64,000 nucleotides of DNA from Pseudonocardia sp. N23 (GCF_002583555.1 NZ_BEGX01000106.1:1-64000), one strand, 5' to 3'; counted from the first letter of the stretch, positions 8,994 through 18,244 are shown. Notes: generated by a model from the sequence alone, not told the origin. Translations and numbers: made by a program.

Positions 8994-9821
8994 ATGAGGC
9001 GCTACGTGACGATCGGTGGCATCGTGATCGCCGGCACGCTGTTCGGCGGATCCATGGCCTTCGCGGCCTCGACCGACCCGGTGCCGCGCGCGGTCTCGTG
9101 CAGCACCCGGACGCCCGCGGCGCCGGGCCTCGTGCCGCTGACGACCATGCCGCCCGGAGCGCTCGCGGTGCCGGGCACGCCGTCGACCGCCGGCGGCACG
9201 CCGCAGGCAGGGCCGGCCGTCGAGGGGGGTGGTGGCGACGAGGACTCCGACGCCTCCGGCGGCCACGACGACGCCTCCGGCGGGGACGACGACGCCTCCG
9301 GCGGGGACGACGACGCCTCCGGCGGGGACGACCAGAGCGCCCAGGACGACCGTGACGACCAGTCCTCGGACGACCAGTCCTCGGGCGACCAGGACGCGGG
9401 CGACCAGGACGCGGGCGACCAGTCCTCGGACGACCAGGACGCGGGGGGTAAGACCTCCGATGACGACCAGGCCTCCGACGACCAGAACCCGGGTGACCAG
9501 GGCGCCGGTGACGACCAGGGCGGTGGCGACCAGGCCTCGGACGACCAGGCTCCGGGCGACCAGAGCGGCACGCCCGATCCCGGGGCCTCGTCCGGCACCG
9601 CCCAGGCCCCGCCGGTGACGACCTGCCCGCCCGCCGTCCCGGGCGTCCCTGCTGTGCCGGGGACGCCTGCTGTGCCGGGGACTCCCGCGCTTCCTGGTAC
9701 GCCCGCTGTTCCCGGTGCTGCCGCTCCGCCGGTCACCGCACCCGTGACGACCCTCCCCGCAATGCCCGGCGGGACCACGCCGGGCGCCGCGGGTCCGATG
9801 GCCCCGGGCGGCACCATGTGA
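8994..9821 (+). CDS. Secreted acidic low-complexity repeat protein
   Basis: 275 residues. An N-terminal signal peptide (RR, then a hydrophobic stretch to AFAAS, about 1-26) is followed by a Pro/Thr region and then a highly acidic repeat zone (about 78-205) built of GGDDDAS units and then DDQSS/GDQDAG units, ending in a Pro-rich tail of VPGTPA repeats. The acidic repeats use 21-bp and shorter DNA units. Only one cysteine pair is visible and no enzymatic domain. The composition suggests an extended, possibly calcium-binding or wall-associated surface protein; that is inference. ATG 8994 has a strong ribosome binding site. Confidence 0.75.
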   Translation: MRRYVTIGGIVIAGTLFGGSMAFAASTDPVPRAVSCSTRTPAAPGLVPLTTMPPGALAVPGTPSTAGGTPQAGPAVEGGGGDEDSDASGGHDDASGGDDDASGGDDDASGGDDQSAQDDRDDQSSDDQSSGDQDAGDQDAGDQSSDDQDAGGKTSDDDQASDDQNPGDQGAGDDQGGGDQASDDQAPGDQSGTPDPGASSGTAQAPPVTTCPPAVPGVPAVPGTPAVPGTPALPGTPAVPGAAAPPVTAPVTTLPAMPGGTTPGAAGPMAPGGTM

Positions 9822-9837
9822 GCGACCCGGGCGGGCG

Positions 9838-10425
9838 TCAGGTGTACTCCATGACCAGCATCGCGGCGCTGCCTGCGGCCAGCGCGGTGTAGGTGTGGGG
9901 GCGGTCGCCGGGGAAGCAGGCGTAGTCGCCGGGCGCCAGCTCCACCTGTTCGCCGTCTGGCCCGGCCAGCCAGCGGCCCGCGCTCACGAGCATGTGCTCG
10001 ACAGTGCCGGGAATGTGCGCGTGCGCCTCCCGGGCCGCGCCGGGCTCGGCGGTGACGAAGTGCAGGTCGCGGCGCGCGCCGGGCGGGCAGGCCGCGAGCA
10101 GCGCACTGGTGAAGGGCGCCCGGTCGGAGGTGAGCGGGGCGAAGTGGCCGGAGCGGACGACACGGACCGGCTGCGACGGCGTCTCGAGCAACCGGGCGAA
10201 CGGCACCCCCAGCGCGACGGCGAGCGCCCACAGCGTCTCGACGCTCGGGTTGCCCGAACCGCTCTCGAGCTGCGACAACGTCGACTTGGACAGGCCGGCC
10301 CGCCGGGCGAGCTCACCGAGGGACAGCTCGCGCCGGGTGCGCTCGCGGCGGACCGCGTCCGCGATCGCGCGCAGCGGCGGGCCCTCCGGCACGTCGGCGG
10401 GCTCCGGCTCTTTCGTTCGTTCCAC
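9838..10425 (-). CDS. XRE-family regulator with C-terminal cupin domain
   Basis: 195 residues. The N-terminal helix-turn-helix (about 18-75) includes LSLGELARRAGLSKSTLSQLE. The C-terminal cupin has a HAH pair in REAHAHIPGTVEHML and PGDYACFPGDRPHTY. Such HTH-cupin proteins usually sense a small ligand and repress a neighbouring transport or catabolic gene. The gene is divergent from azlCD, and repeated GTTCG-N6-CGAAC palindromes lie between and just inside azlC, so it probably autoregulates and controls azlCD. The start is GTG 10425 with GAGGAG upstream. Confidence 0.88.
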   Translation of the reverse strand: MERTKEPEPADVPEGPPLRAIADAVRRERTRRELSLGELARRAGLSKSTLSQLESGSGNPSVETLWALAVALGVPFARLLETPSQPVRVVRSGHFAPLTSDRAPFTSALLAACPPGARRDLHFVTAEPGAAREAHAHIPGTVEHMLVSAGRWLAGPDGEQVELAPGDYACFPGDRPHTYTALAAGSAAMLVMEYT

Positions 10426-10435
10426 CGGACTCCTC

Positions 10436-10451
10436 GTTCGACTTGACGAAC
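10436..10451. promoter_or_regulatory. Operator candidate 1, GTTCG-N6-CGAAC
   Basis: Palindrome GTTCGACTTGACGAAC. It contains TTGACG (10443-10448), a -35 candidate for azlC, so a bound regulator would block the promoter. The same half sites with the same 6-base spacer recur at 10484-10499. Confidence 0.55.
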
Positions 10452-10459
10452 ACTGACGT

Positions 10460-10479
10460 GGTGTCCAGTGTAGGACACC
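10460..10479. promoter_or_regulatory. Inverted repeat GGTGTCC-N6-GGACACC abutting azlC start
   Basis: Perfect 7-bp arms with a 6-base spacer, ending at the base before the azlC ATG. It covers the expected -10/+1 region, so it is a plausible second operator or part of the promoter. Confidence 0.5.
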
Positions 10480-11223
10480 ATGCGTTCGTTTCGTCGAACA
10501 CCTGCCGCGGGCAGCCCCGCTGACGGGTCCCGCACCGACCTGCGTGACGTCCTCGCCCTCGCGGCGGCGCTAGGAGTCGTCGGGGCGTCGTTCGGCGCGC
10601 TCGCGGCCGCCGCGGACATCCCGCTGCCGATCATCGTCGGCATGTCGACGATCGTCTTCGCCGGCGGCTCCCAGTTCCTCGCGGTCGCGGTCGTCGCGGC
10701 GGGTGGGGGAGCGCTCGCGGCGATCGTCGGCGGGCTGCTGCTCAACGCCAGGCACATCCCGTTCGGGCTCGCGATGGCGCCGGTCGTCGCCGACCGCCCG
10801 CTGGGCCGGGTGCTCGGTGCGCACATCCTGATCGACGAGGCGGTCGCGTTCTCCCGTGCCCGGGGCACCGGCCTGCGGGCACGCCGGGCGTTCTGGGCGT
10901 GCGGCATCTCCTTCTTCGTGATGTGGAACGTCGGCACCGTCGTCGGCGCGGTCGCGGGCGCGGCGGTGCCCGACCCCGACTCGTTCGGGATCGACTCGGC
11001 CTTCCCCGCGGCGCTGCTCGCGTTGCTGCTGCCGGGCCTGCGTGCCGCCGACGCGCGGCGGGTCGGCCTCGGCGCCGCTGCCGTGGCCCTGGCCGCGACG
11101 CCGTTCCTGCCGCCCGGCCTGCCGGTGCTCGCGGGGCTCGCCGGTCTGGCGCTGGCCGGCCGGGCGCGCCCGGCCACCCCGGCGACCCCGGGACCGCCGG
11201 CTCCAGGACCGGTGACGTCGTGA
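10480..11223 (+). CDS. azlC: AzlC-family branched-chain amino acid exporter, large subunit
   Basis: 247-residue multi-spanning protein with the AzlC pattern: SFGALAAAADIPLPIIVGMS, FAGGSQFLAV and LLNARHIPFGLAMAP. With the small subunit AzlD it forms an exporter of branched-chain or other hydrophobic amino acids in the cytoplasmic membrane. The ATG at 10480 has no ribosome binding site and may be leaderless. The stop overlaps the azlD GTG (GTGA). Control by the divergent XRE-cupin protein is inferred from the operator-like repeats. Confidence 0.88.
   Translation: MRSFRRTPAAGSPADGSRTDLRDVLALAAALGVVGASFGALAAAADIPLPIIVGMSTIVFAGGSQFLAVAVVAAGGGALAAIVGGLLLNARHIPFGLAMAPVVADRPLGRVLGAHILIDEAVAFSRARGTGLRARRAFWACGISFFVMWNVGTVVGAVAGAAVPDPDSFGIDSAFPAALLALLLPGLRAADARRVGLGAAAVALAATPFLPPGLPVLAGLAGLALAGRARPATPATPGPPAPGPVTS
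10484..10499. promoter_or_regulatory. Operator candidate 2, GTTCG-N6-CGAAC
   Basis: GTTCGTTTCGTCGAAC, the second copy of the palindrome, centred 48 bases from copy 1 and lying within codons 2-7 of azlC as annotated. Confidence 0.5.
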
Positions 11224-11528
11224 CCTGGACGGCTGTGCTCGTCCTGGGCGTCGGCACCTACCTGATGCGGCTGGCCGGGCTGCTGCTGCGGGGCCGGGTC
11301 GAGGTGCCGGAGAAGGTGCAGCGGCTGCTCGACCTGGGCGCGACGGCCCTGCTCGTCGCCCTGGCCGCGACGGCCGCGCTCACCGAGGGCGGCGGGTTCG
11401 CGGGCTGGGCGCGGCCGGCAGGCGTGGCGGTCGGTGCGGCCGCCGCGCTGCTCCGGGTGCCGTTCGTGCTGGTCGTCCTCCTCGCGGCGGGCACGACGGC
11501 GGGCCTGCGCCTGTTCGGAGTGCCGTGA
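11220..11528 (+). CDS. azlD: AzlD-family transporter small subunit
   Basis: 102 residues with about three to four hydrophobic helices and the family pattern TYLMRLAGLLL near the N terminus. GTG 11220 overlaps the azlC stop, so the two are translationally coupled. Its small size and the pairing with AzlC are diagnostic. Confidence 0.87.
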   Translation: MTWTAVLVLGVGTYLMRLAGLLLRGRVEVPEKVQRLLDLGATALLVALAATAALTEGGGFAGWARPAGVAVGAAAALLRVPFVLVVLLAAGTTAGLRLFGVP

Positions 11529-11573
11529 CCCTGCGAGCACGGACCTCGTGAGGCACTCACAGGGGCGGTGGGG

Positions 11574-13736
11574 TCAGGTCGCGACGGACGCCGGTGCGGC
11601 ATCGTAGCGGGCGAACGTGCGGGTGAAGGTCGCCGTGCCCGACGTCGCGGCCCGGAGGTCGACGGCGTAGCGCAGCAGCTCGACGGCCGGGATCTCGGCG
11701 ACCACCAGCGTCCGGCCGGTGCCCGCGACCTCGGTGCCCAGGACCCGCCCGCGCCGCGACGACACGTCGCCCAGTACGGACCCGAGATGGTCGTCGGGGA
11801 TGCGGACGCGTACCTCGTCGAGCGGTTCGAGCAGCACCGTGCCGCACTCCTCGGCGGCCTCGCGCAGCGCCAGCCCGCCCGCGGTCTGGAACGCCGCGTC
11901 GGACGAGTCGACGCTGTGCGCCTTGCCGTCGACGAGGGTGGCCCGGACGTCGAGGACAGGGTAGGACGTGTCGCCGCCCGCGGTGAGCCCGCGGTCGAGC
12001 TGGGCGCGGATGCCCTTCTCGACGCTCGGGACGAACTGCGTCGGCACCGAGCCGCCGACGACCTTCGACTCGAAGACGAACCCGCTGCCGCGCGGCAGGG
12101 GTTCGAACTCGACGTGGCACACGGCGTACTGGCCGTGCCCCCCCGACTGCTTGACGTGCCGCCCCGTGACCTTTCCCTTGCGCGCCAACGACACCCGCAT
12201 CGGGACGCGCACGGGCTCGGTGTCGACCTCCGCGCCGCCGGCCCGCAGTCGCGACAGCACGACGTCGGAGTGCGCCTCGCCCATGCACCACAGCACGGTC
12301 TGGTGGGTCTCGGAGTTGCGTTCCAGGCGCAGCGTCGGGTCGGCCGCGACGATCTTCGACAGCGTCTTGATCAGTGCGTCCTCGTCGCCGCGGGAGTGCG
12401 CGACGACGGCGACGGGCAGCAGCGGGTCGGGCAGGTCCCAGGCCTGCAGCAGCAGCGGGTGGTCGGCGGCGGAGACGGTGTCGCCCGTCTCGGCCGACCC
12501 GAGCTTGGTGAGCGCGCAGATGTCGCCGGCGATGCAGCTGTCGACCTCCCGCAGGGTGGCGCCCAGGGGCGAGTAGACGTGCGCGAGGCGCTCGTCGACG
12601 TCGTGACCGTCGGAGGCCGGGCCGGGACCGGAGCCGTTGTCCTCCGGTGAGGTGCGCTGCACCGGGATGTGGCCGCTGACGTGCACGGTGGCGTCGGGGC
12701 GCAGCGTCCCGGAGAAGACACGAACGAGCGACACGCGCCCGACGTAGGCGTCGGCGGAGGTGCGGACGACCTCCGCGGCCAGTGGCCCGGCCGGGTCGGC
12801 GACGAGGGTGTCGTGGGAGCTGCCGTCGACACCCGAGACCGGCGGGAGCGGGTGCTCCAGCGGCGACGGGAACCCGCCGACGACGACCTCCAGCAGGGCG
12901 TCGAGGCCGATGCCGCTGGAGGCGCAGACGGGGACGACGGGATGGAACGAGCCACGCGCGACGGCGGTCTCGAGGTCGTCGACCAGCGTTTCGACGTCGA
13001 TGTCCTCGCCGCCGAGGTAGCGCTCCATGAGCGACTCGTCCTCGGACTGCTCGATGATGCCCTCGATCAGCTCGCTGCGGGCGTCGTCGGCGCCGTCGGG
13101 TGCCGCGCCCCCGGATGCGCCTGCGTCGGCGGTCCGGGACAGCAGACCGTAGAGGCCCGCGAGGCCACCTTCGGGGGAGCGGAGCGGCAGGTAGAGCGGC
13201 GAGACTCCGGTCCCGAAGGCGTCGCGGCAGGCGTCGATCGTCGTCTCGAGCGCGGCGCGGGCGTGGTCGCAGCGGGCGACGACCACCGCGCGCGGCATCC
13301 CCACCTCGGCACACTCCTCCCACTGGGCGACCGTCGCAGGATCGACGGTGCCCTCGTGGCCCTCGGACGCGGGGATGACGAACAGGGCGGCGTCGGCGGC
13401 GCGCAGTCCGGCGCGCAGCTCACCGACGAAGTCTGCGTAGCCGGGGGTGTCGATCAGGTTGATCTTCGTCTCACCGTGGACGAACGGGGCGACCGCCAGC
13501 GCGACGGAGCGCTGCTGGCGGACGGCGGCCGGATCGTGGTCGCAGACGGTGCTCCCGTCGAGGACGGTGCCCTGTCGCGGGATGGTGCCGGTGTGGGCGA
13601 GCAGAGCCTCGACGAGGGTCGTCTTCCCTGCTCCGCTGGGCCCGACGAGGACCACGTTGCGTACGTGGGCGGGATCGGTGACGGCAGGGACCCGACCGGT
13701 CCCCGCACGTTGCCCGCTGTCTGCTCTGCCGGCCAT
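11574..13736 (-). CDS. EF-G2-like translational GTPase (FusA2 type)
   Basis: 720 residues with EF-G architecture: G domain, domain II, and domains III-V (GRHVKQSGGHGQYAVC marks domain IV). The P-loop is GPSGAGKTT rather than the EF-G AHIDAGKTT, and the DTPG motif is intact (DTPGYADF). The base-recognition NKxD position reads ARCDH, an unusual change. This matches the second, non-essential EF-G paralogues such as Rv0120c. The start is ATG 13736 with GGAGGT upstream; a longer upstream reading frame is a shadow of the malic enzyme gene. The cellular role of this paralogue family is not settled. Confidence 0.85.
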   Translation of the reverse strand: MAGRADSGQRAGTGRVPAVTDPAHVRNVVLVGPSGAGKTTLVEALLAHTGTIPRQGTVLDGSTVCDHDPAAVRQQRSVALAVAPFVHGETKINLIDTPGYADFVGELRAGLRAADAALFVIPASEGHEGTVDPATVAQWEECAEVGMPRAVVVARCDHARAALETTIDACRDAFGTGVSPLYLPLRSPEGGLAGLYGLLSRTADAGASGGAAPDGADDARSELIEGIIEQSEDESLMERYLGGEDIDVETLVDDLETAVARGSFHPVVPVCASSGIGLDALLEVVVGGFPSPLEHPLPPVSGVDGSSHDTLVADPAGPLAAEVVRTSADAYVGRVSLVRVFSGTLRPDATVHVSGHIPVQRTSPEDNGSGPGPASDGHDVDERLAHVYSPLGATLREVDSCIAGDICALTKLGSAETGDTVSAADHPLLLQAWDLPDPLLPVAVVAHSRGDEDALIKTLSKIVAADPTLRLERNSETHQTVLWCMGEAHSDVVLSRLRAGGAEVDTEPVRVPMRVSLARKGKVTGRHVKQSGGHGQYAVCHVEFEPLPRGSGFVFESKVVGGSVPTQFVPSVEKGIRAQLDRGLTAGGDTSYPVLDVRATLVDGKAHSVDSSDAAFQTAGGLALREAAEECGTVLLEPLDEVRVRIPDDHLGSVLGDVSSRRGRVLGTEVAGTGRTLVVAEIPAVELLRYAVDLRAATSGTATFTRTFARYDAAPASVAT

Positions 13737-13851
13737 CGCGACCACCTCCGAGGCGGTGTCGAGCGCGGCGCCCCGTGCGCCGGGCCCTGTGCTCGATCTC
13801 ACACCCGCGCCCCGTCGGTCACAAGGGCGGAAGTCGGATTCCACGCGGGAG

Positions 13852-13857
13852 TAGGGT
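13852..13857 (+). promoter_or_regulatory. -10 element TAGGGT for the malic enzyme gene (leaderless)
   Basis: TAGGGT lies 8 bases before GTG 13866 and no ribosome binding site intervenes. Confidence 0.5.
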
Positions 13858-13865
13858 CGTCGGCC

Positions 13866-15278
<1,413 letters not shown>

Positions 15279-15288
15279 CCGCGGCGAC

Positions 15289-15294
15289 TACGCT
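15289..15294 (+). promoter_or_regulatory. -10 element TACGCT for pdxT (leaderless)
   Basis: TACGCT lies 8 bases before GTG 15303, the same spacing as several other leaderless genes here. It is only 2 bases before the upstream in-frame ATG at 15297, which argues against that ATG. Confidence 0.45.
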
Positions 15295-15302
15295 GGATGT
15301 CC

Positions 15303-15956
15303 GTGAACGTCCCCCGTCCCGTCCCCGTCATCGGTGTGCTCGCCCTGCAGGGCGACGTCCGTGAGCACCTGTCCGCGCTGAGTGGCTGCGGCGCCGATGC
15401 GCGCCCGGTCCGCCGGGCCGCGGAGCTCGCCGCGGTCGACGGGCTGGTCGTCCCGGGCGGGGAGTCGACGACCATGAGCAACCTGCTCGGGGTCTTCGAG
15501 CTGCTGGAGCCCCTGCGCGCGCGGATCGCCGGCGGGATGCCCACATACGGCTCGTGCGCAGGCATGATCCTGCTGGCGTCGGAGGTCCTCGACGGGCGCC
15601 CCGACCAGCAGCAGCTCGGCGGTCTCGACGTCGTCGTGCGGCGCAACGCCTTCGGCCGCCAGGTCGACTCGTTCGAGACCGACCTGGAGTTCGACGGGGT
15701 GCCCGGCGGCCCGGTCCGCGCGGTGTTCATCCGGGCGCCGTGGGTCGAGAAGGTCGGTGCCGACGTCGAGGTCCTCGCCTCGGTCCCGGCGGTCACGAGT
15801 GCCGGCGAGGACGCCGGTGCGGCCGCGGGGCGGGCGGTGGCGGTGCGCCAGGGTGTCGTGCTGGCGACGGCGTTCCACCCAGAGCTGACCGGAGACACCC
15901 GGGTGCACGCGATGTTCGTCGACATGGTGCGCGACGCGGCGGCTGCTCGCGGCTGA
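15303..15956 (+). CDS. pdxT: Pyridoxal 5'-phosphate synthase, glutaminase subunit PdxT
   Basis: 217-residue class I glutamine amidotransferase that feeds ammonia to PdxS. The oxyanion strand PGGESTT (near 50), the nucleophile in YGSCAGM (Cys near 83) and the His-Glu pair in AFHPE (near 193) form the catalytic set. The family-conserved N terminus VIGVLALQGDVREH is present. GTG 15303 is preferred over ATG 15297 (two residues longer) because of the -10 spacing. It lies 25 bases after the malic enzyme gene. Confidence 0.95.
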   Translation: MNVPRPVPVIGVLALQGDVREHLSALSGCGADARPVRRAAELAAVDGLVVPGGESTTMSNLLGVFELLEPLRARIAGGMPTYGSCAGMILLASEVLDGRPDQQQLGGLDVVVRRNAFGRQVDSFETDLEFDGVPGGPVRAVFIRAPWVEKVGADVEVLASVPAVTSAGEDAGAAAGRAVAVRQGVVLATAFHPELTGDTRVHAMFVDMVRDAAAARG

Positions 15957-16054
15957 GACCCCGCGTCGCAGGAGTGGGAGCAGGTCGCACGAGCGGAGTC
16001 ACGGGAGCGGTCCGGTCCGTGCGCAGCCCGTCGGGCGCCGGACCGGGGGGTCGG

Positions 16055-16060
16055 TAGGAT
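16055..16060 (+). promoter_or_regulatory. -10 element TAGGAT for yebC
   Basis: TAGGAT about 100 bases before yebC, giving an untranslated leader of about 95 bases with GGAAGGGA before ATG 16163. Confidence 0.35.
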
Positions 16061-16162
16061 CGACGGGATCCGGCACGTTCGGCACGATCCCGGCTGCGCG
16101 GCCCCGTGTGGGCCCGGCCTGGGGGCTGAGGTGCGGCACGTGAGCAGCGGAAGGGAAGTGCG

Positions 16163-16915
16163 ATGAGCGGCCACTCCAAGTGGGCTACGACGAAGCACAA
16201 GAAGGCCGTCATCGACGCCCGGCGGGGCAAGATGTTCGCCAAGCTGATCAAGAACATCGAGGTCGCGGCGCGCACCGGTGGCGGTGACCCCGACGGCAAC
16301 CCCACCCTCTTCGACGCGATCCAGAAGGCGAAGAAGAGCTCGGTCCCCAACGACAACATCGACCGTGCCGTCAAGCGCGGCTCGGGTGCCGACGCCGGTG
16401 GCGCCGACTACCAGAACATCACCTACGAGGGCTACGGCCCCAACGGCGTCGCGCTGCTGATCGAGTGCCTCACCGACAACCGCAACCGCGCCGCCACCGA
16501 GGTGCGCACGGCCATGACCCGCAACGGCGGCGCGATGGCCGACCCGGGTTCGGTGGCGTACCTGTTCAACCGCAAGGGCGTCGTGATCGTCCCGAAGAAC
16601 GACCTCGGCGAGGACGACGTCCTGCTGGCCGTGCTCGACGCTGGCGCCGAGGAGGTCAACGACCTGGGGGAGTCCTTCGAGGTCGTCTCCGAGGCCACCG
16701 ACCTGATCGCCGTCCGTACGGCACTCGTCGACGCGGGGATCGACTACGACTCCGCGGACCCGACGTTCCTGCCGACGATGCAGGTGGAGCTCGACGCCGA
16801 GGGCGCGCGGAAGGTCTTCAAGCTGATCGACGCGCTGGAGGACTCCGACGAGGTCCAGAACGTCTACGCGAACTTCGACGTGAGCGACGAGGTCATGGAG
16901 GCTGTCGACGCCTAG
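16163..16915 (+). CDS. yebC: YebC/PmpR-family DNA-binding or ribosome-associated regulator
   Basis: 250 residues beginning MSGHSKWATTKHKK, the highly conserved YebC N terminus, with GGDPDGNPTLFDAI and the C-terminal LPTMQVELD region. Family members are described as transcriptional regulators and, more recently, as helping translation of difficult stretches. In many actinobacteria yebC is directly followed by ruvC; here about 19 kb separates them. ATG 16163 has GGAAGGGA upstream. Full length. Confidence 0.95.
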   Translation: MSGHSKWATTKHKKAVIDARRGKMFAKLIKNIEVAARTGGGDPDGNPTLFDAIQKAKKSSVPNDNIDRAVKRGSGADAGGADYQNITYEGYGPNGVALLIECLTDNRNRAATEVRTAMTRNGGAMADPGSVAYLFNRKGVVIVPKNDLGEDDVLLAVLDAGAEEVNDLGESFEVVSEATDLIAVRTALVDAGIDYDSADPTFLPTMQVELDAEGARKVFKLIDALEDSDEVQNVYANFDVSDEVMEAVDA

Positions 16916-16925
16916 GGTCCGCGGC

Positions 16926-16950
16926 CCGGCTCCCGGTCCCCGGGGGCCGG
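16926..16950 (+). terminator. Intrinsic terminator candidate after yebC
   Basis: 11-bp stem (CCGGCTCCCGG with CCGGGGGCCGG, one G-U pair) and a 3-base loop, 11 bases after the yebC stop. No clear T-run. Confidence 0.55.
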
Positions 16951-16978
16951 CGTCCACGGCGCCGATCCCCGGAGATGT

Positions 16979-17117
16979 CCGGAACGACTCGGAACAAGCC
17001 GTTCCGGGTGGTTTCGACACAATATCCGTTCACTGTTCCGGATATCGAATTCGCCGCATTCATGCCGAGATCCAGGTCATTCCAGCAACCTTTTCTCTTG
17101 CTTTACCTGACCTTTGC
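16979..17117. other. AT-richer intergenic segment with stacked inverted repeats
   Basis: It contains CGGAAC-N5-GTTCCG (16990-17006), ATATCCG-N10-CGGATAT (17022-17045) and a run with GATATC and GAATTC. From about 17015 the base composition drops well below the window average. No gene was found; it may be a regulatory region for the small gene at 17118. Confidence 0.5.
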
Positions 17118-17432
17118 ATGCAATATCGGGGCGTGGACAACGAGGAGCCGCTCACGGTTCTTGCCGAGCGCGTCGGGCTGGTCGACGCCGTCGTGGTCGG
17201 GCCGTACGTCATCGCCGAGTTCTCCCTCCTGGCCGAGATGACCGACCCGGCATTCGACCCGGTGTTCGACTTCCTGTCGGCCAGGTCGTACTCGATCGTC
17301 GCCGACGCGATCCAGTCGTCGGAGAGCAAAGAAGGCGCCTGGGCCCGGGTCATGCACTTCGAGCTGCACGGCGACGAGGACGGTGCGTCCGGCCCGTTCG
17401 ACGATCTTCCGTTCCGCACCGGAACGCACTGA
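17118..17432 (+). CDS. Small conserved-looking hypothetical protein
   Basis: 104 residues (ATG 17118; GTG 17133 would give 99). Codon use from 17133 onward is typical of the genome. The sequence is soluble and mildly acidic, with GLVDAVVVGPYVIAEFSLL and a C-terminal stretch rich in Asp and Gly; no motif was recognised. It stands alone after an AT-richer, palindrome-rich stretch and before a GNAT gene. No function is assigned. Confidence 0.6.
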   Translation: MQYRGVDNEEPLTVLAERVGLVDAVVVGPYVIAEFSLLAEMTDPAFDPVFDFLSARSYSIVADAIQSSESKEGAWARVMHFELHGDEDGASGPFDDLPFRTGTH

Positions 17433-17530
17433 TCCGCTGTCCCGGACCATTTCGGCCCGATTGTCGGGGAATGCGACGCGCGTCACCGCGAATCACATCG
17501 GTGCGTGATCGATCGGCCGCGGATCCTGGC

Positions 17531-17536
17531 TACAGT
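17531..17536 (+). promoter_or_regulatory. -10 element TACAGT for the leader ORF
   Basis: TACAGT matches TANNNT and ends 7 bases before ATG 17544, which predicts a transcript starting at that ATG. Confidence 0.5.
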
Positions 17537-17543
17537 CGCCGGC

Positions 17544-17588
17544 ATGGCCGCCACGACGATCGCCTGCCGTCCGTGCTGTGCCCGGTGA
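17544..17588 (+). CDS. Leaderless 14-residue cysteine-containing leader peptide (candidate)
   Basis: Mini-ORF encoding MAATTIACRPCCAR, three cysteines in 14 residues. Its TGA (17586-17588) overlaps the GTG of the GNAT gene (17585). With a -10 box 7 bases upstream it should be translated as a leaderless message. Cysteine-rich leaderless short ORFs upstream of, and overlapping, genes are known in mycobacteria as cysteine-responsive attenuators; a similar role here is inference. Confidence 0.45.
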   Translation: MAATTIACRPCCAR

Positions 17589-18142
17589 GCGAGGAGGACG
17601 CGGCGCCGGCAGGTGCGCCCGACGTGGCAGCCGCCGGGTCCGCCACCGGTCTGCGGATCGCCGCGCCGTCGCCGGAGCACGCCGGCGAGATGCTGACCGT
17701 CCAGCGCGCCGCGTACGTCACCGAGGCGCAGCGCTATCACGCACCCCACATCCCACCGCTGCGCGAGACGCTGCAGGAGATCACGGCCGACCTCGCAGCG
17801 GCCGGCCCACTGCTCGTCGCCCGCGCGGCGTGGCTCGGGCCCCGGCTGGTCGGGTCGGTCCGGGGCCGGGTGGAGGGCGAGGCGATGGAGGTCGTCCGGT
17901 TCACCGTGGCTCCCGACGTGCAGGGCGGCGGGGTCGGGCGGGCCCTGCTCACGGCGCTCCACGCCGCGGCGCCGCCGACCGTCGGGTCGTTCTGGCTGGT
18001 CACCGGCGGACGCAGCGACGACAACCTCCGCTTCTACGGGGCCGCGGGATACCAGGTGACCGGTAGGGTCGTCGACGACGCGGGGGTGGAACTGGTCCGC
18101 ATGGAGCGGCACCTCGACGGCCGGGCCGCGTCCCACCGCTGA
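17585..18142 (+). CDS. GNAT-family N-acetyltransferase
   Basis: 185 residues with the GNAT acetyl-CoA site: strand FTVAPDVQGGGVGRALL, in which Q/GGGVGR is the motif A loop (about 117-127), and the motif B region NLRFYGAAGYQV. It transfers an acetyl group from acetyl-CoA to an unidentified amine. GTG 17585 overlaps the stop of a 14-residue leader ORF and lacks its own ribosome binding site, so expression is probably coupled to that ORF. The substrate cannot be told from sequence. Confidence 0.85.
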   Translation: MSEEDAAPAGAPDVAAAGSATGLRIAAPSPEHAGEMLTVQRAAYVTEAQRYHAPHIPPLRETLQEITADLAAAGPLLVARAAWLGPRLVGSVRGRVEGEAMEVVRFTVAPDVQGGGVGRALLTALHAAAPPTVGSFWLVTGGRSDDNLRFYGAAGYQVTGRVVDDAGVELVRMERHLDGRAASHR

Positions 18143-18244
18143 CGATGGCCCCGGTGGCGGGCCCGCCGTCCGTTCCGCGGAGAATGCCGCGCGAGCCGCG
18201 TGTCCGCAGGCGGCGCGCGGTCGCCGGACCTGACGACCCTCTCG

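Noticed and set aside
9002..10231. 409-residue minus-strand frame over the acidic repeat protein and regulator
   Set aside because: Its bulk is the complement of repeats (SSPPEAS units) and the helix-turn-helix protein lies in another frame with a good start.
10436..10499. LexA boxes at the azlC promoter
   Set aside because: The arms are in the opposite orientation (GTTCG...CGAAC, not TCGAAC...GTTCGA) with a 6-base spacer, so they are more likely XRE operators.
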